From Pandoraea terrae (GTDB lineage: Bacteria > Pseudomonadota > Gammaproteobacteria > Burkholderiales > Burkholderiaceae), in NCBI RefSeq assembly GCF_902459695.1, contig NZ_CABPRZ010000003.1, forward strand, positions 248,001-312,000: a DNA stretch of 64,000 bases, read 5' to 3'. A program made the position numbers and the translations under genes. Shown one piece after another: positions 48,565 through 57,586 of this stretch. The number at the start of each line of letters is the position of its first letter. The stretch's first letter is position 1. Under the pieces are notes generated by a model. It saw nothing but the letters and a program-made list of their open reading frames with translations. It was not told the origin of the DNA and did not search any database.

Positions 48565-49491
48565 ATGCGCGATACTGTTCAGCCGGCTGATTTGAGCTTT
48601 TTCTCGATGCTCTCGGCGTCGGGAAGTCTGAGTGCGGCAGCGCGTGAATTGGGGCTGACGGCGGCCGCGGTGAGCAAGCGCCTGACGCAGATGGAAAGTC
48701 GCGCGGGCGTAGCGCTCATCAACCGGACGACCCGCCGGATGATGCTCACGCCGGAGGGGGAGCTTTATCTCGAGCACGCGCGCCGAATTCTCGACGAGAT
48801 CGATGAATTGGCGGAGTTGCTTGGCAGCGCGAAGAAAAGCCCGAAAGGATTACTGCGCGTCAACGCGACGCTCGGCTTCGGGCGCAGCCATGTCGCACCC
48901 GCGATATCCCGGTTTGTCGCGAAATACCCGCAAGTGTCCGTGCAGCTTCAGTTGTCGGTCAAACCGCCACCGCTGACCGACGACACGTTCGATGTCTGCA
49001 TTCGCTTCGGCGAGCCGCCCGACACACGGGTGGTCGCGCGCCGTCTTGCTGCAAATCGTCGGCTGCTGTGTGCGGCACCTTCATATATCCAGGCGCGCGG
49101 AATACCGTTGACTGCGCACGATCTGACGCGGCACAACTGTATCGGCATCCGCCAGGGCGATGAAGCTTATGGGGTCTGGCGCCTGACGTCGGGCAGAGGT
49201 GCGTCGCGCAAGACAGAGGCCGTGCGAATCAATGGCACGCTGACGACCAATGATGGTGAAATCGCCGTAAAGTGGGCGCTGGAGGGGCACGGCATCCTGA
49301 TGCGAGCCGAATGGGACATCAAACAGTATCTGGCGGACGGTTCTCTTGTCCGCGTACTGCCTGATCACGAAACGCCGAACGCCGACATCTTCGCTGTCTA
49401 TTCACAGCGACACCAGATGTCCAATCGGATTCGTGCGTTCGTCGACTTTATTGCGCTCGATCTGCAGAGCGAAGCGGGCGAGCATCCGTAG
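48565..49491 (+). CDS. LysR-family regulator (TtuA-like position)
   Basis: 308 residues. HTH LGLTAAAVSKRLTQMESRAG. Divergent from ttuC and separated by 109 bp, exactly the place of ttuA in ttu clusters, so it most likely controls the tartrate genes. The ATG at 48565 is preferred; in-frame GTG (48556) and TTG (48544) upstream are alternatives. Confidence 0.88.
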   Translation: MRDTVQPADLSFFSMLSASGSLSAAARELGLTAAAVSKRLTQMESRAGVALINRTTRRMMLTPEGELYLEHARRILDEIDELAELLGSAKKSPKGLLRVNATLGFGRSHVAPAISRFVAKYPQVSVQLQLSVKPPPLTDDTFDVCIRFGEPPDTRVVARRLAANRRLLCAAPSYIQARGIPLTAHDLTRHNCIGIRQGDEAYGVWRLTSGRGASRKTEAVRINGTLTTNDGEIAVKWALEGHGILMRAEWDIKQYLADGSLVRVLPDHETPNADIFAVYSQRHQMSNRIRAFVDFIALDLQSEAGEHP

Positions 49492-49495
49492 GCCT

Positions 49496-50539
49496 TCAAT
49501 TTCCGCTGACATCGGCGGCGCGGGACCGGTAGCGCAGCAGATGATCGGTGCCGGATTCGGACAGCCAGACTTCTCCCGGGCGGCCCATCATCTGACGTAC
49601 GTTCGCGTGCGGGCGCGGTAGCGCAAACAAGTCGAACCGCTCGGTGCTCGGGTCGAAGCGAACTAGCGCATTGGCGCTCCATTCACTGAGCCAGACGATG
49701 TCGCGGTCGTCTACGAATATCGCGTACGCACGCGGCGCGTCGCCAGGCAGTCGCCATTCGCGCCATCGATGCGTCGCCGGGTCGAATACGCCGACTTTTC
49801 CTGCAATCCACTCGCTGACCCAGACGCGCCCCTTCGAATCGGCCCATACACGGCGCGCCCCCTGATTTGGTGTCGGCGGCTCGATGACCTGCGCCGCGCC
49901 GCTCGCGGGATCGATGCGGCCGAGATAGTTTCCCGCGAGTGACGCGAAATACAGGCTGCCGTCAGGGGTCACGCAGATGCCGTAGGGTCCGGGCCCGCGT
50001 GGCGCATCGAAGACGCGCATGGTGGCACGCTGCGGATCGAGTTCGCCATAGATGCCGCGTTGCCCGGTAAACCACAGATGCCCTTGCTTGTCGAAGACAG
50101 CGGTGTTCAGATTGGCGTTCGGCCGGTCCTTCGGCAACGGAAAGCGCGTGACGGCGAGGGTCTTCGGATCGATGCGCACGATTGCGTTCAGGCCGCCGTC
50201 GGTGACCCATGCCGCGCGATCGGGACCGACGATCACGCCGTGCGGCGCCGACCCGTCGCCGAGCGGGACCCTGTCGATCCTGCCGCCACGCGGGTCCAGC
50301 CGTCCGATCGCGCCCTGCGCCTGCGCGGTGTACCACACTGTGCCGTCAGGCGACGGCGCGACGTCATGCGGCGCACTGCCGGTTGGGACGGCGAACGTCT
50401 GGAACGACGGCGCCTGCGCCTGCGCCGAACTGATCGCGAGCGCGGCGCCCATCAGGACCGACGCAAACGACCGGGCCAGCCCCGGTACGAGAATCCTGTT
50501 CACCGCTGCCACGACCCGCGCCCTCGTGATCTCAAGCAT
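49496..50539 (-). CDS. Exported beta-propeller (Vgb-like) protein
   Basis: 347 residues. A signal peptide ends near AQAQA; the rest is a WD/NHL-like propeller built from repeats such as SPDGTVWYTAQAQGAIGRLD. Overall similarity is to virginiamycin B lyase. Where Vgb has a catalytic histidine before the IWFTE motif this protein reads PRAYAIFVDDRDIVWLSEW, so lyase activity is doubtful. The start is chosen because GGAGG lies 5 nt before ATG 50539. Convergent with the LysR gene. Confidence 0.8.
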   Translation of the reverse strand: MLEITRARVVAAVNRILVPGLARSFASVLMGAALAISSAQAQAPSFQTFAVPTGSAPHDVAPSPDGTVWYTAQAQGAIGRLDPRGGRIDRVPLGDGSAPHGVIVGPDRAAWVTDGGLNAIVRIDPKTLAVTRFPLPKDRPNANLNTAVFDKQGHLWFTGQRGIYGELDPQRATMRVFDAPRGPGPYGICVTPDGSLYFASLAGNYLGRIDPASGAAQVIEPPTPNQGARRVWADSKGRVWVSEWIAGKVGVFDPATHRWREWRLPGDAPRAYAIFVDDRDIVWLSEWSANALVRFDPSTERFDLFALPRPHANVRQMMGRPGEVWLSESGTDHLLRYRSRAADVSGN

Positions 50540-50931
50540 GTTCGCCTCCATGTCCCGGGATGCGTTTCAAAGGCCGCCGACGACTTTTTATTATTGCACT
50601 GATCTATAGTCAGTCGCTGCGCCGACGCCTTAACCAAAAGTTTCCACCCCCAAGAAAAATATCAATTCCGCTGGCACCATTCAAAAATTAGGTTCGTGTA
50701 GCGCCGGGGCCGTGGCGTTGATTGTGACGCGCCCAAGGCGAACGGCGTGTCGGATCGGAGGGCATGGCGCCCCCGCCACGCACGCTCGATAAAACGAATG
50801 GAGACAGAAAATGAATTCCCCTTGTACGCGTACGACCGTTGATCTGCAAATGCCGAATGGCGCCCCCGATATACGCGAGCGGATACCAGGCGGATTCGTA
50901 GAAAATGGAATCCGTACAAGGAGTTAAGGCG
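50540..50931. other. 392-bp divergent region
   Basis: No gene. It holds an inverted repeat CCTTGTACG (50820-50828) / CGTACAAGG (50913-50921); the second arm overlaps the ribosome-binding site of the MFS gene, so it could influence translation or bind a regulator. Frames on both strands lack support. Confidence 0.4.
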
Positions 50932-52317
50932 ATGCAGGCAGTCTCGTATTCCCGCGAAACCGTAGCCGACGATAACGCCGCAAAGCGCGGCAATATCGCT
51001 GCGCGTATCGAGCGCATGTCCGCCAATCGGATGCATGCCCAGGCTCGAATCCTGATGGGCATCGCCACCTTCTTCGATGGCTTCGACGCCATTGCGATCG
51101 CAGCGGCGTTACCGTTGCTGATTGCCAAATGGTCCCTTCACCCGGCGCAGATTGGCTTGCTGATCTCTGCAGGCGCAGTCGGTTCGTTGATCGGCGCCTT
51201 CATTTTCCCCGCTGCGGCAGAGAAGTTCGGACGGGTCCGGGCGGTCGCTTGGAGTTCGGGCGTGATCGGCATCACCACTTTGGCCAGCGCGTTCGCTCCG
51301 ACCTTCGAGATCTTCGTGCTGCTGCGGGTGTTGCAGGGCATTGGCCTTGGCGGCGAGGTTCCGATCGCAGCGACCTATATCAACGAGATCACGAGCGCGA
51401 GAAATCGTGGTCGCTTCGTGCTGCTATACGAAATCATCTTCCCGATAGGCCTGCTGGTGTCCGGTGGCTTGGGTGCATGGCTGGTGCCGCGATACGGCTG
51501 GCAGATCATGTACTGCGTTGGCGCTGCGCCTTTATTGCTCTACTTCTGCCTCGGGCGTCTGGTGCCCGAGTCGCCGCGATGGCTTGCGGCAAAAGGCCGG
51601 CATGAGGAAGCCGATGCCGCAGTTCGCAGGTTCGAGGAGCGCGCTACTGCTCCGCTCGAACCGGTTGATGTGCAGAGCAGTATCCCCACATCCCATCCGC
51701 CGCGACGGGTAGCGGATCTGGTCGGTCCGGAATACTGGCGGCGCACGGTTGCGGCATGGTTCCTGTGGATTACCTGCGGTTTTCTCCAGTACGGCCTTTC
51801 GACGTGGCTGCCCACCATCTATCGTCAGGTCTATCACGCGTCGTTGCAGTTGTCGTTGAACCTTGCGTTGGGCGCGTCAATCCTCGGTGTGCTTGGCTCC
51901 CTGGTCTGTGCGCTTATCGTTGACCGCGTCGGGAGAAAGCCCGTCATCTACGTGTCCTTCGCCATGTGCGCACTTTCGCTCGTGATGGCCGGCCTGTTCC
52001 ACGACAGCTCCTTATATGTCGTGGCAACTTGCTGCGCGCTCGCCTTCGGCTTCATGGCGTCCGGCTTCATCACGGCGTATGTCTACACGCCGGAACTCTA
52101 CCCGACCAGTATCCGTGCGGTCGGCTGTGGCGTCGCCAGCGCCTGGCTCAAGGGGGCATCGATCGTCTCCCCCATCATCCTCGCCTCGCTCCTCGGGGGA
52201 GGGCAGTTGAACATTGCCTTCTACCTGTTCGCCGCGGTGCCGTTCCTGGCGGCCGTGGTCGTGGCCAGGCTCGGCATAGAGACCAAGGGACGAGTGCTCG
52301 AGTCGCTCGAGGTTTAG
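50932..52317 (+). CDS. MFS transporter (aromatic acid/niacin-type)
   Basis: 461 residues, 12 spans. Helix 1 reads ATFFDGFDAIAIAAALP (the DGFD motif of the AAHS and NiaP branches), and PESPRWLAAKGR after helix 6 and YTPELYPTSIRAVGCG are sugar-porter-type motifs. The start follows AAGGAG by 8 nt. Forms a cassette with a porin and an M20 hydrolase, so an N-acyl aromatic or related acid is plausible. Confidence 0.88.
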   Translation: MQAVSYSRETVADDNAAKRGNIAARIERMSANRMHAQARILMGIATFFDGFDAIAIAAALPLLIAKWSLHPAQIGLLISAGAVGSLIGAFIFPAAAEKFGRVRAVAWSSGVIGITTLASAFAPTFEIFVLLRVLQGIGLGGEVPIAATYINEITSARNRGRFVLLYEIIFPIGLLVSGGLGAWLVPRYGWQIMYCVGAAPLLLYFCLGRLVPESPRWLAAKGRHEEADAAVRRFEERATAPLEPVDVQSSIPTSHPPRRVADLVGPEYWRRTVAAWFLWITCGFLQYGLSTWLPTIYRQVYHASLQLSLNLALGASILGVLGSLVCALIVDRVGRKPVIYVSFAMCALSLVMAGLFHDSSLYVVATCCALAFGFMASGFITAYVYTPELYPTSIRAVGCGVASAWLKGASIVSPIILASLLGGGQLNIAFYLFAAVPFLAAVVVARLGIETKGRVLESLEV

Positions 52318-52396
52318 CGCCCCAACACCTGCCGGCGTTTCCGCAGGCAGGTTCCTGAAGTTCATTTCAAACACATGTCTGGAAAGGCAGGGGAAG

Positions 52397-53503
52397 ATGC
52401 GTCCTTTTGATTTGTACGTGCGCAATGTTTTTGTGTTGGCGATGGCGGTTGCCGGACTGTCGCTTCATTCCACCGCACAAGGCCAGAGCCGGGTGGAGAT
52501 TTACGGCATTGTGGATTCCGGTGTGGCCTACGTAAGCAATCAAGGCGGCAGTTCCGCCATCGCCGTGGTCGGCGGCGGCGGCGACCGTCCGAACCGGATA
52601 GGGTTTCGCGGTTCAGAGGACCTCGGAGGAGGCCTGCGCGCCAACTTTGTACTCGAGAACGGCTTTAACGTCGCCACCGGCGGGCTCGGGCAAGGCGGGT
52701 TGCTGTTCGGCCGGCAGGCTTACGTCGCCTTGCAGGACAGCCAGCTGGGCGAAATCAGGGTGGGCCGCCAATACGACTTCATGATCGATCTGGTGCCCTA
52801 TACCGCAGCCGCGAGCGGCAACGGCGGGTTCTACTCGTTTCACCTGGGCGATCTTGACCGGCTTGGCGGTGAACGGCTGAACAACAGTGTTCAATACCGT
52901 ACGCCCAACGTTGCGGGTCTTCAGGCGGGTGTCCTGTATTCGTTCGGCGGTGTTGCGGGAGACTTCAGCCGGAACAGCGCCAGGAGTTTCGGCGCCACGT
53001 ACAAATACGGGAGCTTTCAGGCCGGGGCGGCATATACGTCGGTCAACAACTTCCAGGCGGGGTTGGGCGCGGGTGTCTCGGTGCTGGGCAATAGCCTGGT
53101 CGGCCCGCCGGTCAATGCCAATTTCGACAGGATCGACGTCTACGGCGCCGGCGCATCCTACCAATTCGACAAGTTGTATACGGCGGCCCTGTTCACGTCG
53201 TCATCGCTGCGAAAGGGGGGAGGGTCCGCGATCCTCAGAGCGTACGACATCGGTGCGACGTACCAGGTTATGCCCGCCACGTTCGTGGGTGCAGCGTTGA
53301 CGTACTACACCATGAGTCCGAACCGGTGGATCGTGCCTTCGGCGTCCGTCGACTACGACTTCTCCAAGCGCACGAACGTTTATCTGCAGTTTGTCAGCAT
53401 GCACGTCAGCGGCCCCAACGCGGTAGCCGAGCTGTTTGTCTTGCCCGCCTCGGCGAGCCGGAGCCAGACGGCGATCACCATCGGCATGCGTCACAATTTC
53501 TGA
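52397..53503 (+). CDS. General porin (Gram-negative porin 4 family)
   Basis: 368 residues, signal peptide ending near GQSR (about residue 31), mature start RVEIYGIVDSGVAYVSN and C-terminal ITIGMRHNF. The L3-type QYDFMIDLVPY region is present. Sits between an MFS transporter and an M20 hydrolase on one strand, 9 nt before the latter. Confidence 0.93.
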   Translation: MRPFDLYVRNVFVLAMAVAGLSLHSTAQGQSRVEIYGIVDSGVAYVSNQGGSSAIAVVGGGGDRPNRIGFRGSEDLGGGLRANFVLENGFNVATGGLGQGGLLFGRQAYVALQDSQLGEIRVGRQYDFMIDLVPYTAAASGNGGFYSFHLGDLDRLGGERLNNSVQYRTPNVAGLQAGVLYSFGGVAGDFSRNSARSFGATYKYGSFQAGAAYTSVNNFQAGLGAGVSVLGNSLVGPPVNANFDRIDVYGAGASYQFDKLYTAALFTSSSLRKGGGSAILRAYDIGATYQVMPATFVGAALTYYTMSPNRWIVPSASVDYDFSKRTNVYLQFVSMHVSGPNAVAELFVLPASASRSQTAITIGMRHNF

Positions 53504-53512
53504 GGAGGCTTC

Positions 53513-54739
53513 GTGCACAACATTATCGAGCGAATTGCGGAGCGAGCAGATTTCCTTGCCGGATTGCGACGGGATATACACGCTCACCCGGAACTGGGGT
53601 ATGAAGAAATCCGGACCGCGGGTATGGTGGCCAAGCTGTTGCGTGACTGGGGGATCGAGGTGACGGAGGGTATCGCCGGCACCGGCGTCGTTGGCACGCT
53701 CAGGTCCGGCAAGGGGCGCAAGTCAATCGGCCTGACCGCGGACATGGATGCGTTGCCTATCGAGGAGAAGAACATCTTCCCGCACCGGTCGCGCATTCCC
53801 GGAAAGATGCACGGCTGCGGGCATGACGGTCATACAGCGATGCTGTTGGGGGCAGCGGAATATCTATCGCGTACGCGCTGCTTCGATGGAACCGTGCACT
53901 TCATCTTTCGGCCGGCGGAGGAGGGGGGCGCCGGCGCGTTGCGCATGATTGAGGAGGGGCTGTTCTCCCGCTTTCCGTGCGACGCCGTGTTCGGGATGCA
54001 TAACGTTCCCAATCTGCCGGAGGGCGCCATCGGGACCCGCGCAGGCCCGATTACGGCGGGGACTACCGAGGTCAGCGTCGAAATCCGTGGCAAGGGCGGC
54101 CACGCGGCTCGGCCGCATCTGGCCGTCGATCCCGTCGCCATCGCAGCCCACGTCGTCACTGCGGCGCAACTGCTGGTCTCCCGCTTCTCAAACCCGCTGG
54201 CGCCGGTGGTCTTGTCCATCACGCAAATAGAAGGCGGAAGTTCGCCGACGATCATTCCGGAGTCCGTGACGATGCACGGCACGATACGCACGTTTTCGGA
54301 GGCGTCGGAGTCTGCATTGAAAGACGGACTCGTATCGGTCGTGAATCACGCCTGCGCGATGTTCGGTGCGACCGGCAAGGTGCATTTCAATCCGGGGTAT
54401 CCCCCGTCCGTCTGCGCCCGGGAGGCGACGGCATTGGCGCTTGACGTTGGCCGCTCGCTGCTGGGCGACGCGGCGGTTTTCGCGGATATCGAACCGACGA
54501 TGGCGGGCGACGATTTCTCGTACCTGCTGAGCGCTTGCCCGGGCGCGTTCCTGTTTATCGGCAACGGTAACGGACATCATCGCGGGACCGCCGAGGGAAT
54601 GGGCCCGTGCCTGGTCCATAACCCGTGGTTTGACTTCAATGATGCGCTGTTGCCCGTGGGCGCTGCCTATTGGGCACACCTTGCGGAAACATTCCTCGCG
54701 GCGGGCAACGGTGTCACTACCACCGTTGATCCTCGATGA
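53513..54739 (+). CDS. M20-family amidohydrolase (hippurate hydrolase-like)
   Basis: 408 residues. GTG start placed by GAGGAGG. Metal ligands: ADMDALPI, MHGCGHDGHTAMLLG, FRPAEEGGAGA and the C-terminal histidine in CLVHNP; the lid domain begins near EVSVEIRGKGGHAARPH. Cytosolic hydrolysis of N-acyl amino acids, hippurate-like amides or indole conjugates is typical. Its 3' end overlaps the convergent LysR gene by 23 nt. Confidence 0.92.
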   Translation: MHNIIERIAERADFLAGLRRDIHAHPELGYEEIRTAGMVAKLLRDWGIEVTEGIAGTGVVGTLRSGKGRKSIGLTADMDALPIEEKNIFPHRSRIPGKMHGCGHDGHTAMLLGAAEYLSRTRCFDGTVHFIFRPAEEGGAGALRMIEEGLFSRFPCDAVFGMHNVPNLPEGAIGTRAGPITAGTTEVSVEIRGKGGHAARPHLAVDPVAIAAHVVTAAQLLVSRFSNPLAPVVLSITQIEGGSSPTIIPESVTMHGTIRTFSEASESALKDGLVSVVNHACAMFGATGKVHFNPGYPPSVCAREATALALDVGRSLLGDAAVFADIEPTMAGDDFSYLLSACPGAFLFIGNGNGHHRGTAEGMGPCLVHNPWFDFNDALLPVGAAYWAHLAETFLAAGNGVTTTVDPR

Positions 54740-55610
54740 CCTTCTGTACGACATCCCGGCATTCGCGTGCTGCGGGTGTCAGCTGAACGCCGCGGCGCGT
54801 GATGATGCTGGCCGATACCTCGGGCAGCGTCTCTTCGATCGTCAGCGTGCAGAGCCGGTCCTGCGTAACGGAATGCGCGATGTAAGGCAGCGGGAACAGT
54901 GCGAGGGCGTCAGTCTCGATGAGCAGCCCCAATGCCAACAGCGACGATTGGCAAGATACGATCTTGCCCGGCGCCTCGATGCCGTTGTTGGCGAACAGAT
55001 CGGTAAACTCGCTTTTGTCGATGTTCTGTCGCGGGAACAGCCACTCATACGCCAGGAGCCCCCGCAGCGTTCGGCAATCGGCGGCGGGATGCCCGCGCCG
55101 GGCTGTCACGAACAGTCGCCCCTTTCGGAGCACGCGCTGTTCACATTCGGGATCGATCTCCTGCGGCGCGTGGGTGACGAAGAAGTCCAGCGACCCATCC
55201 AGCAGGTTGACGGCGATATATTTCGGCGGCAGTTCGATCACGTCGATCTCTACGTCCGGCATCTGCTGCCGGAAGACCTTCAAGGCGCGCGGCATGACGA
55301 TCAGGGCGCTGCTTCCCGACACGCCGATCGATACCCTGCCGGTGACGCCACCCTGGAGTTGCCGGATTTCGTCATGCGCGCGGCGCATATCTTCCAGGAT
55401 CTGGTGGGAACGGTGATATAGGGCCTTGCCGAATCGCGTCAGCTCGATGCCGCGCGAACTACGCACGACGAGCGGCACCTTCATTTCCTCCTCGAGCTCT
55501 TTAAGCGCCTTCGTCACTGCGGGATGCGTCAATGCCAGGCGGTCGGCGGCGGCACGCAGGCTTCCCGCTTCGGCACACGCAACAAGGACTCGGAGTTGAT
55601 GGATTTTCAT
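54717..55610 (-). CDS. LysR-family transcriptional regulator
   Basis: 297 residues; HTH LALTHPAVTKALKELEEEMK; resembles the TdcA/AbgR-like branch. AbgR controls p-aminobenzoyl-glutamate hydrolysis, which is also done by M20 enzymes, so control of the neighbouring MFS-porin-M20 genes is plausible. Its last 23 nt are antisense to the M20 gene. Confidence 0.88.
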   Translation of the reverse strand: MKIHQLRVLVACAEAGSLRAAADRLALTHPAVTKALKELEEEMKVPLVVRSSRGIELTRFGKALYHRSHQILEDMRRAHDEIRQLQGGVTGRVSIGVSGSSALIVMPRALKVFRQQMPDVEIDVIELPPKYIAVNLLDGSLDFFVTHAPQEIDPECEQRVLRKGRLFVTARRGHPAADCRTLRGLLAYEWLFPRQNIDKSEFTDLFANNGIEAPGKIVSCQSSLLALGLLIETDALALFPLPYIAHSVTQDRLCTLTIEETLPEVSASIITRRGVQLTPAARECRDVVQKVIEDQRW

Positions 55611-55713
55611 GGGGGGCTACCGGTTTGACTGGCATGGGAGGCGACACGCGGACGGCCTCTCTCTATGCCGGAATCCATCCTGGCAGGGCAACACCGCGGG
55701 GTCACCACGGCGA

Positions 55714-56427
55714 TTAGTCAACCCGGCACCAACGACCAGAATCCGGGCAAACAGTGGCCTGTGCGCCGTTCAGCCGAACTTGCGTTTCATCCAGTTGCAA
55801 CGCGGCCGAAGGGGCGATGTCGAAGGCAACCTCAAGTGCCTGCCGAACATGCGCATCTTCGATGGGAAGCTCCCAGGTCAGGAATATTTGAATGCAATCC
55901 TGATCCTGCGCGAAGTCGGCCACATTGAAACTGCTGCTGCCGCGCTGAATTACGCCATGAGGCTGGCCAGTATCGAATATCACTGCCGTTCCCCGGGTCA
56001 GGGGAATGCGCTGGCCCGTAGCGGGAAAATGCAAGTCCAGGCCCCTGTCCTCGCTCAGGAAGAGATTGCAAAAAGCCGCGCCACCATATTGGGCACCGTC
56101 ATGGTGGTACTTGGCACCGCGGCAGGCCATGAGGGCTACGTCACTGGAGGCGAGCACCGCGGGCAATCCAAGCGCGCATGTCCAATCGGACACGGCCTGC
56201 ACGCAGCGCGTGTAGTCCGGCCAACGCGCCCGCGCTCGCGCCAACGGCATTGCCTCGACGTCCCCGGGCTCCAGGACCAGGCGCGTCGATGTCTCCCTTT
56301 CCCAATCGGCAAGCAAACGTGCAGGGGGCACAGGCACGTCGACCGTGCCGGAGAGCACGATGTCGCTCACGCGCCGACTGCGGATGGCGTCGCCACTCCA
56401 GAAATAGGAAGTCAGTATGTCTCGCAC
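55714..56427 (-). CDS. Fe(II)/2-oxoglutarate-oxygenase-like protein
   Basis: 237 residues, no signal peptide. The central region CRGAKYHHDGAQYGGAAFCN and later RGTAVIFDTGQPHGV give a His-x-Asp...His pattern with a downstream basic residue (QRGSSSF), the arrangement of the double-stranded beta-helix of iron/2-oxoglutarate oxygenases. I do not recognise the subfamily. Lies 103 bp from a LysR gene on the same strand. Confidence 0.55.
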   Translation of the reverse strand: MRDILTSYFWSGDAIRSRRVSDIVLSGTVDVPVPPARLLADWERETSTRLVLEPGDVEAMPLARARARWPDYTRCVQAVSDWTCALGLPAVLASSDVALMACRGAKYHHDGAQYGGAAFCNLFLSEDRGLDLHFPATGQRIPLTRGTAVIFDTGQPHGVIQRGSSSFNVADFAQDQDCIQIFLTWELPIEDAHVRQALEVAFDIAPSAALQLDETQVRLNGAQATVCPDSGRWCRVD

Positions 56428-56683
56428 TCGATGCTGTTCAGGGGGACTTATCCGGACTATTGTAACGATTCCAGGGGATCACTTCGGCGCAAAATCGGCC
56501 ATTATCGGAGGTTCGCTCGCGCAGTCACGCGGCCATCCGATCGTTGGCGCTACCCGGACATCGGAGAAAAAAACCGCCGAATCATTTTGTTACACCTCTT
56601 ACCGAGGCGGAACCGATGCGCCACGGAAGTCATCCGGCGGTCCGGTATACTCGGTCGCGTTCCAAAAGCAAAAGACCCCTTAT

Positions 56684-57124
56684 ATGTCGAAGAAAATCAT
56701 TCAGTTTGTCGCCATTGCAGCGCTCACCGCCGTGGCTTCGTTGCCGGCGGTGGCCAGCGATATGAACAACGCCGTTGGCGGTGCGCTTGGCGGCGTAGCC
56801 GGCGCTGCCGTGGGCGGCGCCCTGGGCGGCAGCACGGGCTCGGTGATTGGCGGTGCGGTCGGCGGCGGCGCCGGCGGCGCGATCACGTCGAACCGCAGGG
56901 AACGCACGGGTGCCATCGTCGGCGGCGCGCTCGGCGGCGGTGCCGGCACCGCGGCAGGCAATGCGATGGGCGGCCGCGCCGGTGGCCTCGTCGGTGCTGC
57001 CGTTGGCGGCGGCGCAGGTGCAGCGCTTGGCGGTAATGTGTCGCGGTCCAACTCGTATGCGGACGACTATGACCGTGGCTACCACAAGAGCCGTCACCAT
57101 CACAAGCATCACCACCGCGACTGA
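56684..57124 (+). CDS. Exported glycine-zipper protein
   Basis: 146 residues. A signal peptide (MSKKIIQFVAIAALTAVASL to VASD, about residue 25) is followed by near-continuous GxxxG repeats such as GGALGGVAGAAVGGALGG, which pack as membrane-spanning helices, and a His/Lys-rich tail (SRHHHKHHH). It belongs to the glycine-zipper 2TM-like outer-membrane proteins; the histidine tail could bind metal. The start is chosen for the signal peptide; the frame open to 56417 is not credible upstream. Confidence 0.8.
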   Translation: MSKKIIQFVAIAALTAVASLPAVASDMNNAVGGALGGVAGAAVGGALGGSTGSVIGGAVGGGAGGAITSNRRERTGAIVGGALGGGAGTAAGNAMGGRAGGLVGAAVGGGAGAALGGNVSRSNSYADDYDRGYHKSRHHHKHHHRD

Positions 57125-57164
57125 TCAGTCTGCGCGCCAACCCCCGCCCTTCATTCAGCGCAGG

Positions 57165-57191
57165 GAAGGATGGCCCAAGGCCACTTCCTTC
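57165..57191 (+). repeat. Left-end hairpin of the IS200/IS605 element
   Basis: GAAGGATGGCC-CAA-GGCCA-CT-TCCTTC forms an 11-bp imperfect hairpin with a 2-nt bulge, the type recognised by TnpA Y1 transposases at the left end. The element's exact left boundary could not be fixed; TTCA tetranucleotides occur near 57150. Confidence 0.55.
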
Positions 57192-57230
57192 GGGGCGTAG
57201 CGCAGACGCCATAGGCGTCCTTTGCGGCGG

Positions 57231-57585
57231 TTAATGCGGCGCTTGGTGCTGTTCGATGTACCGGCGTATCACGGCGAAAGGCGCTCCGCCGCGGCTTCCG
57301 GCGAAGCAGGACGGCGACCAGAGTGCGCCACCCTACCGTTTTTTGCAGATGCCGGGGTACTGCTTCTGCCTGATCATGCGGATGGACACGCCCCTGAGAC
57401 GGTTCACCGGCGATGACACGAAAACCTTCGGCGGGCAATTCACCCGCAGGTGAACGTGGTCGTCTTGTCCGTCGGACTCGACCCGTTCGGACTCGAAGCC
57501 GATCCAGACGCTGGCGACGATTGCGTGCAGATCACATTCAGAATCGGCTCGGTGCCTTGGTGAACAGGCCGAACTATAATCGAGC
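57231..57585 (-). pseudogene. Broken IS200-type transposase TnpA
   Basis: Fragments of a Y1 HUH transposase are readable on the minus strand: DDHVHLRVNCPPK (containing the HUH-type HVH), NRLRGVSIRMIR, then an in-frame stop at 57333-57335, then GGALWSPSCFAGSRGGAPFA and VIRRYIEQHQ. The N-terminal part (TEPILNVIC) is in another frame. Frameshift plus stop mean no functional TnpA, so the copy cannot move on its own. Confidence 0.7.
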
Positions 57586-57586
57586 C

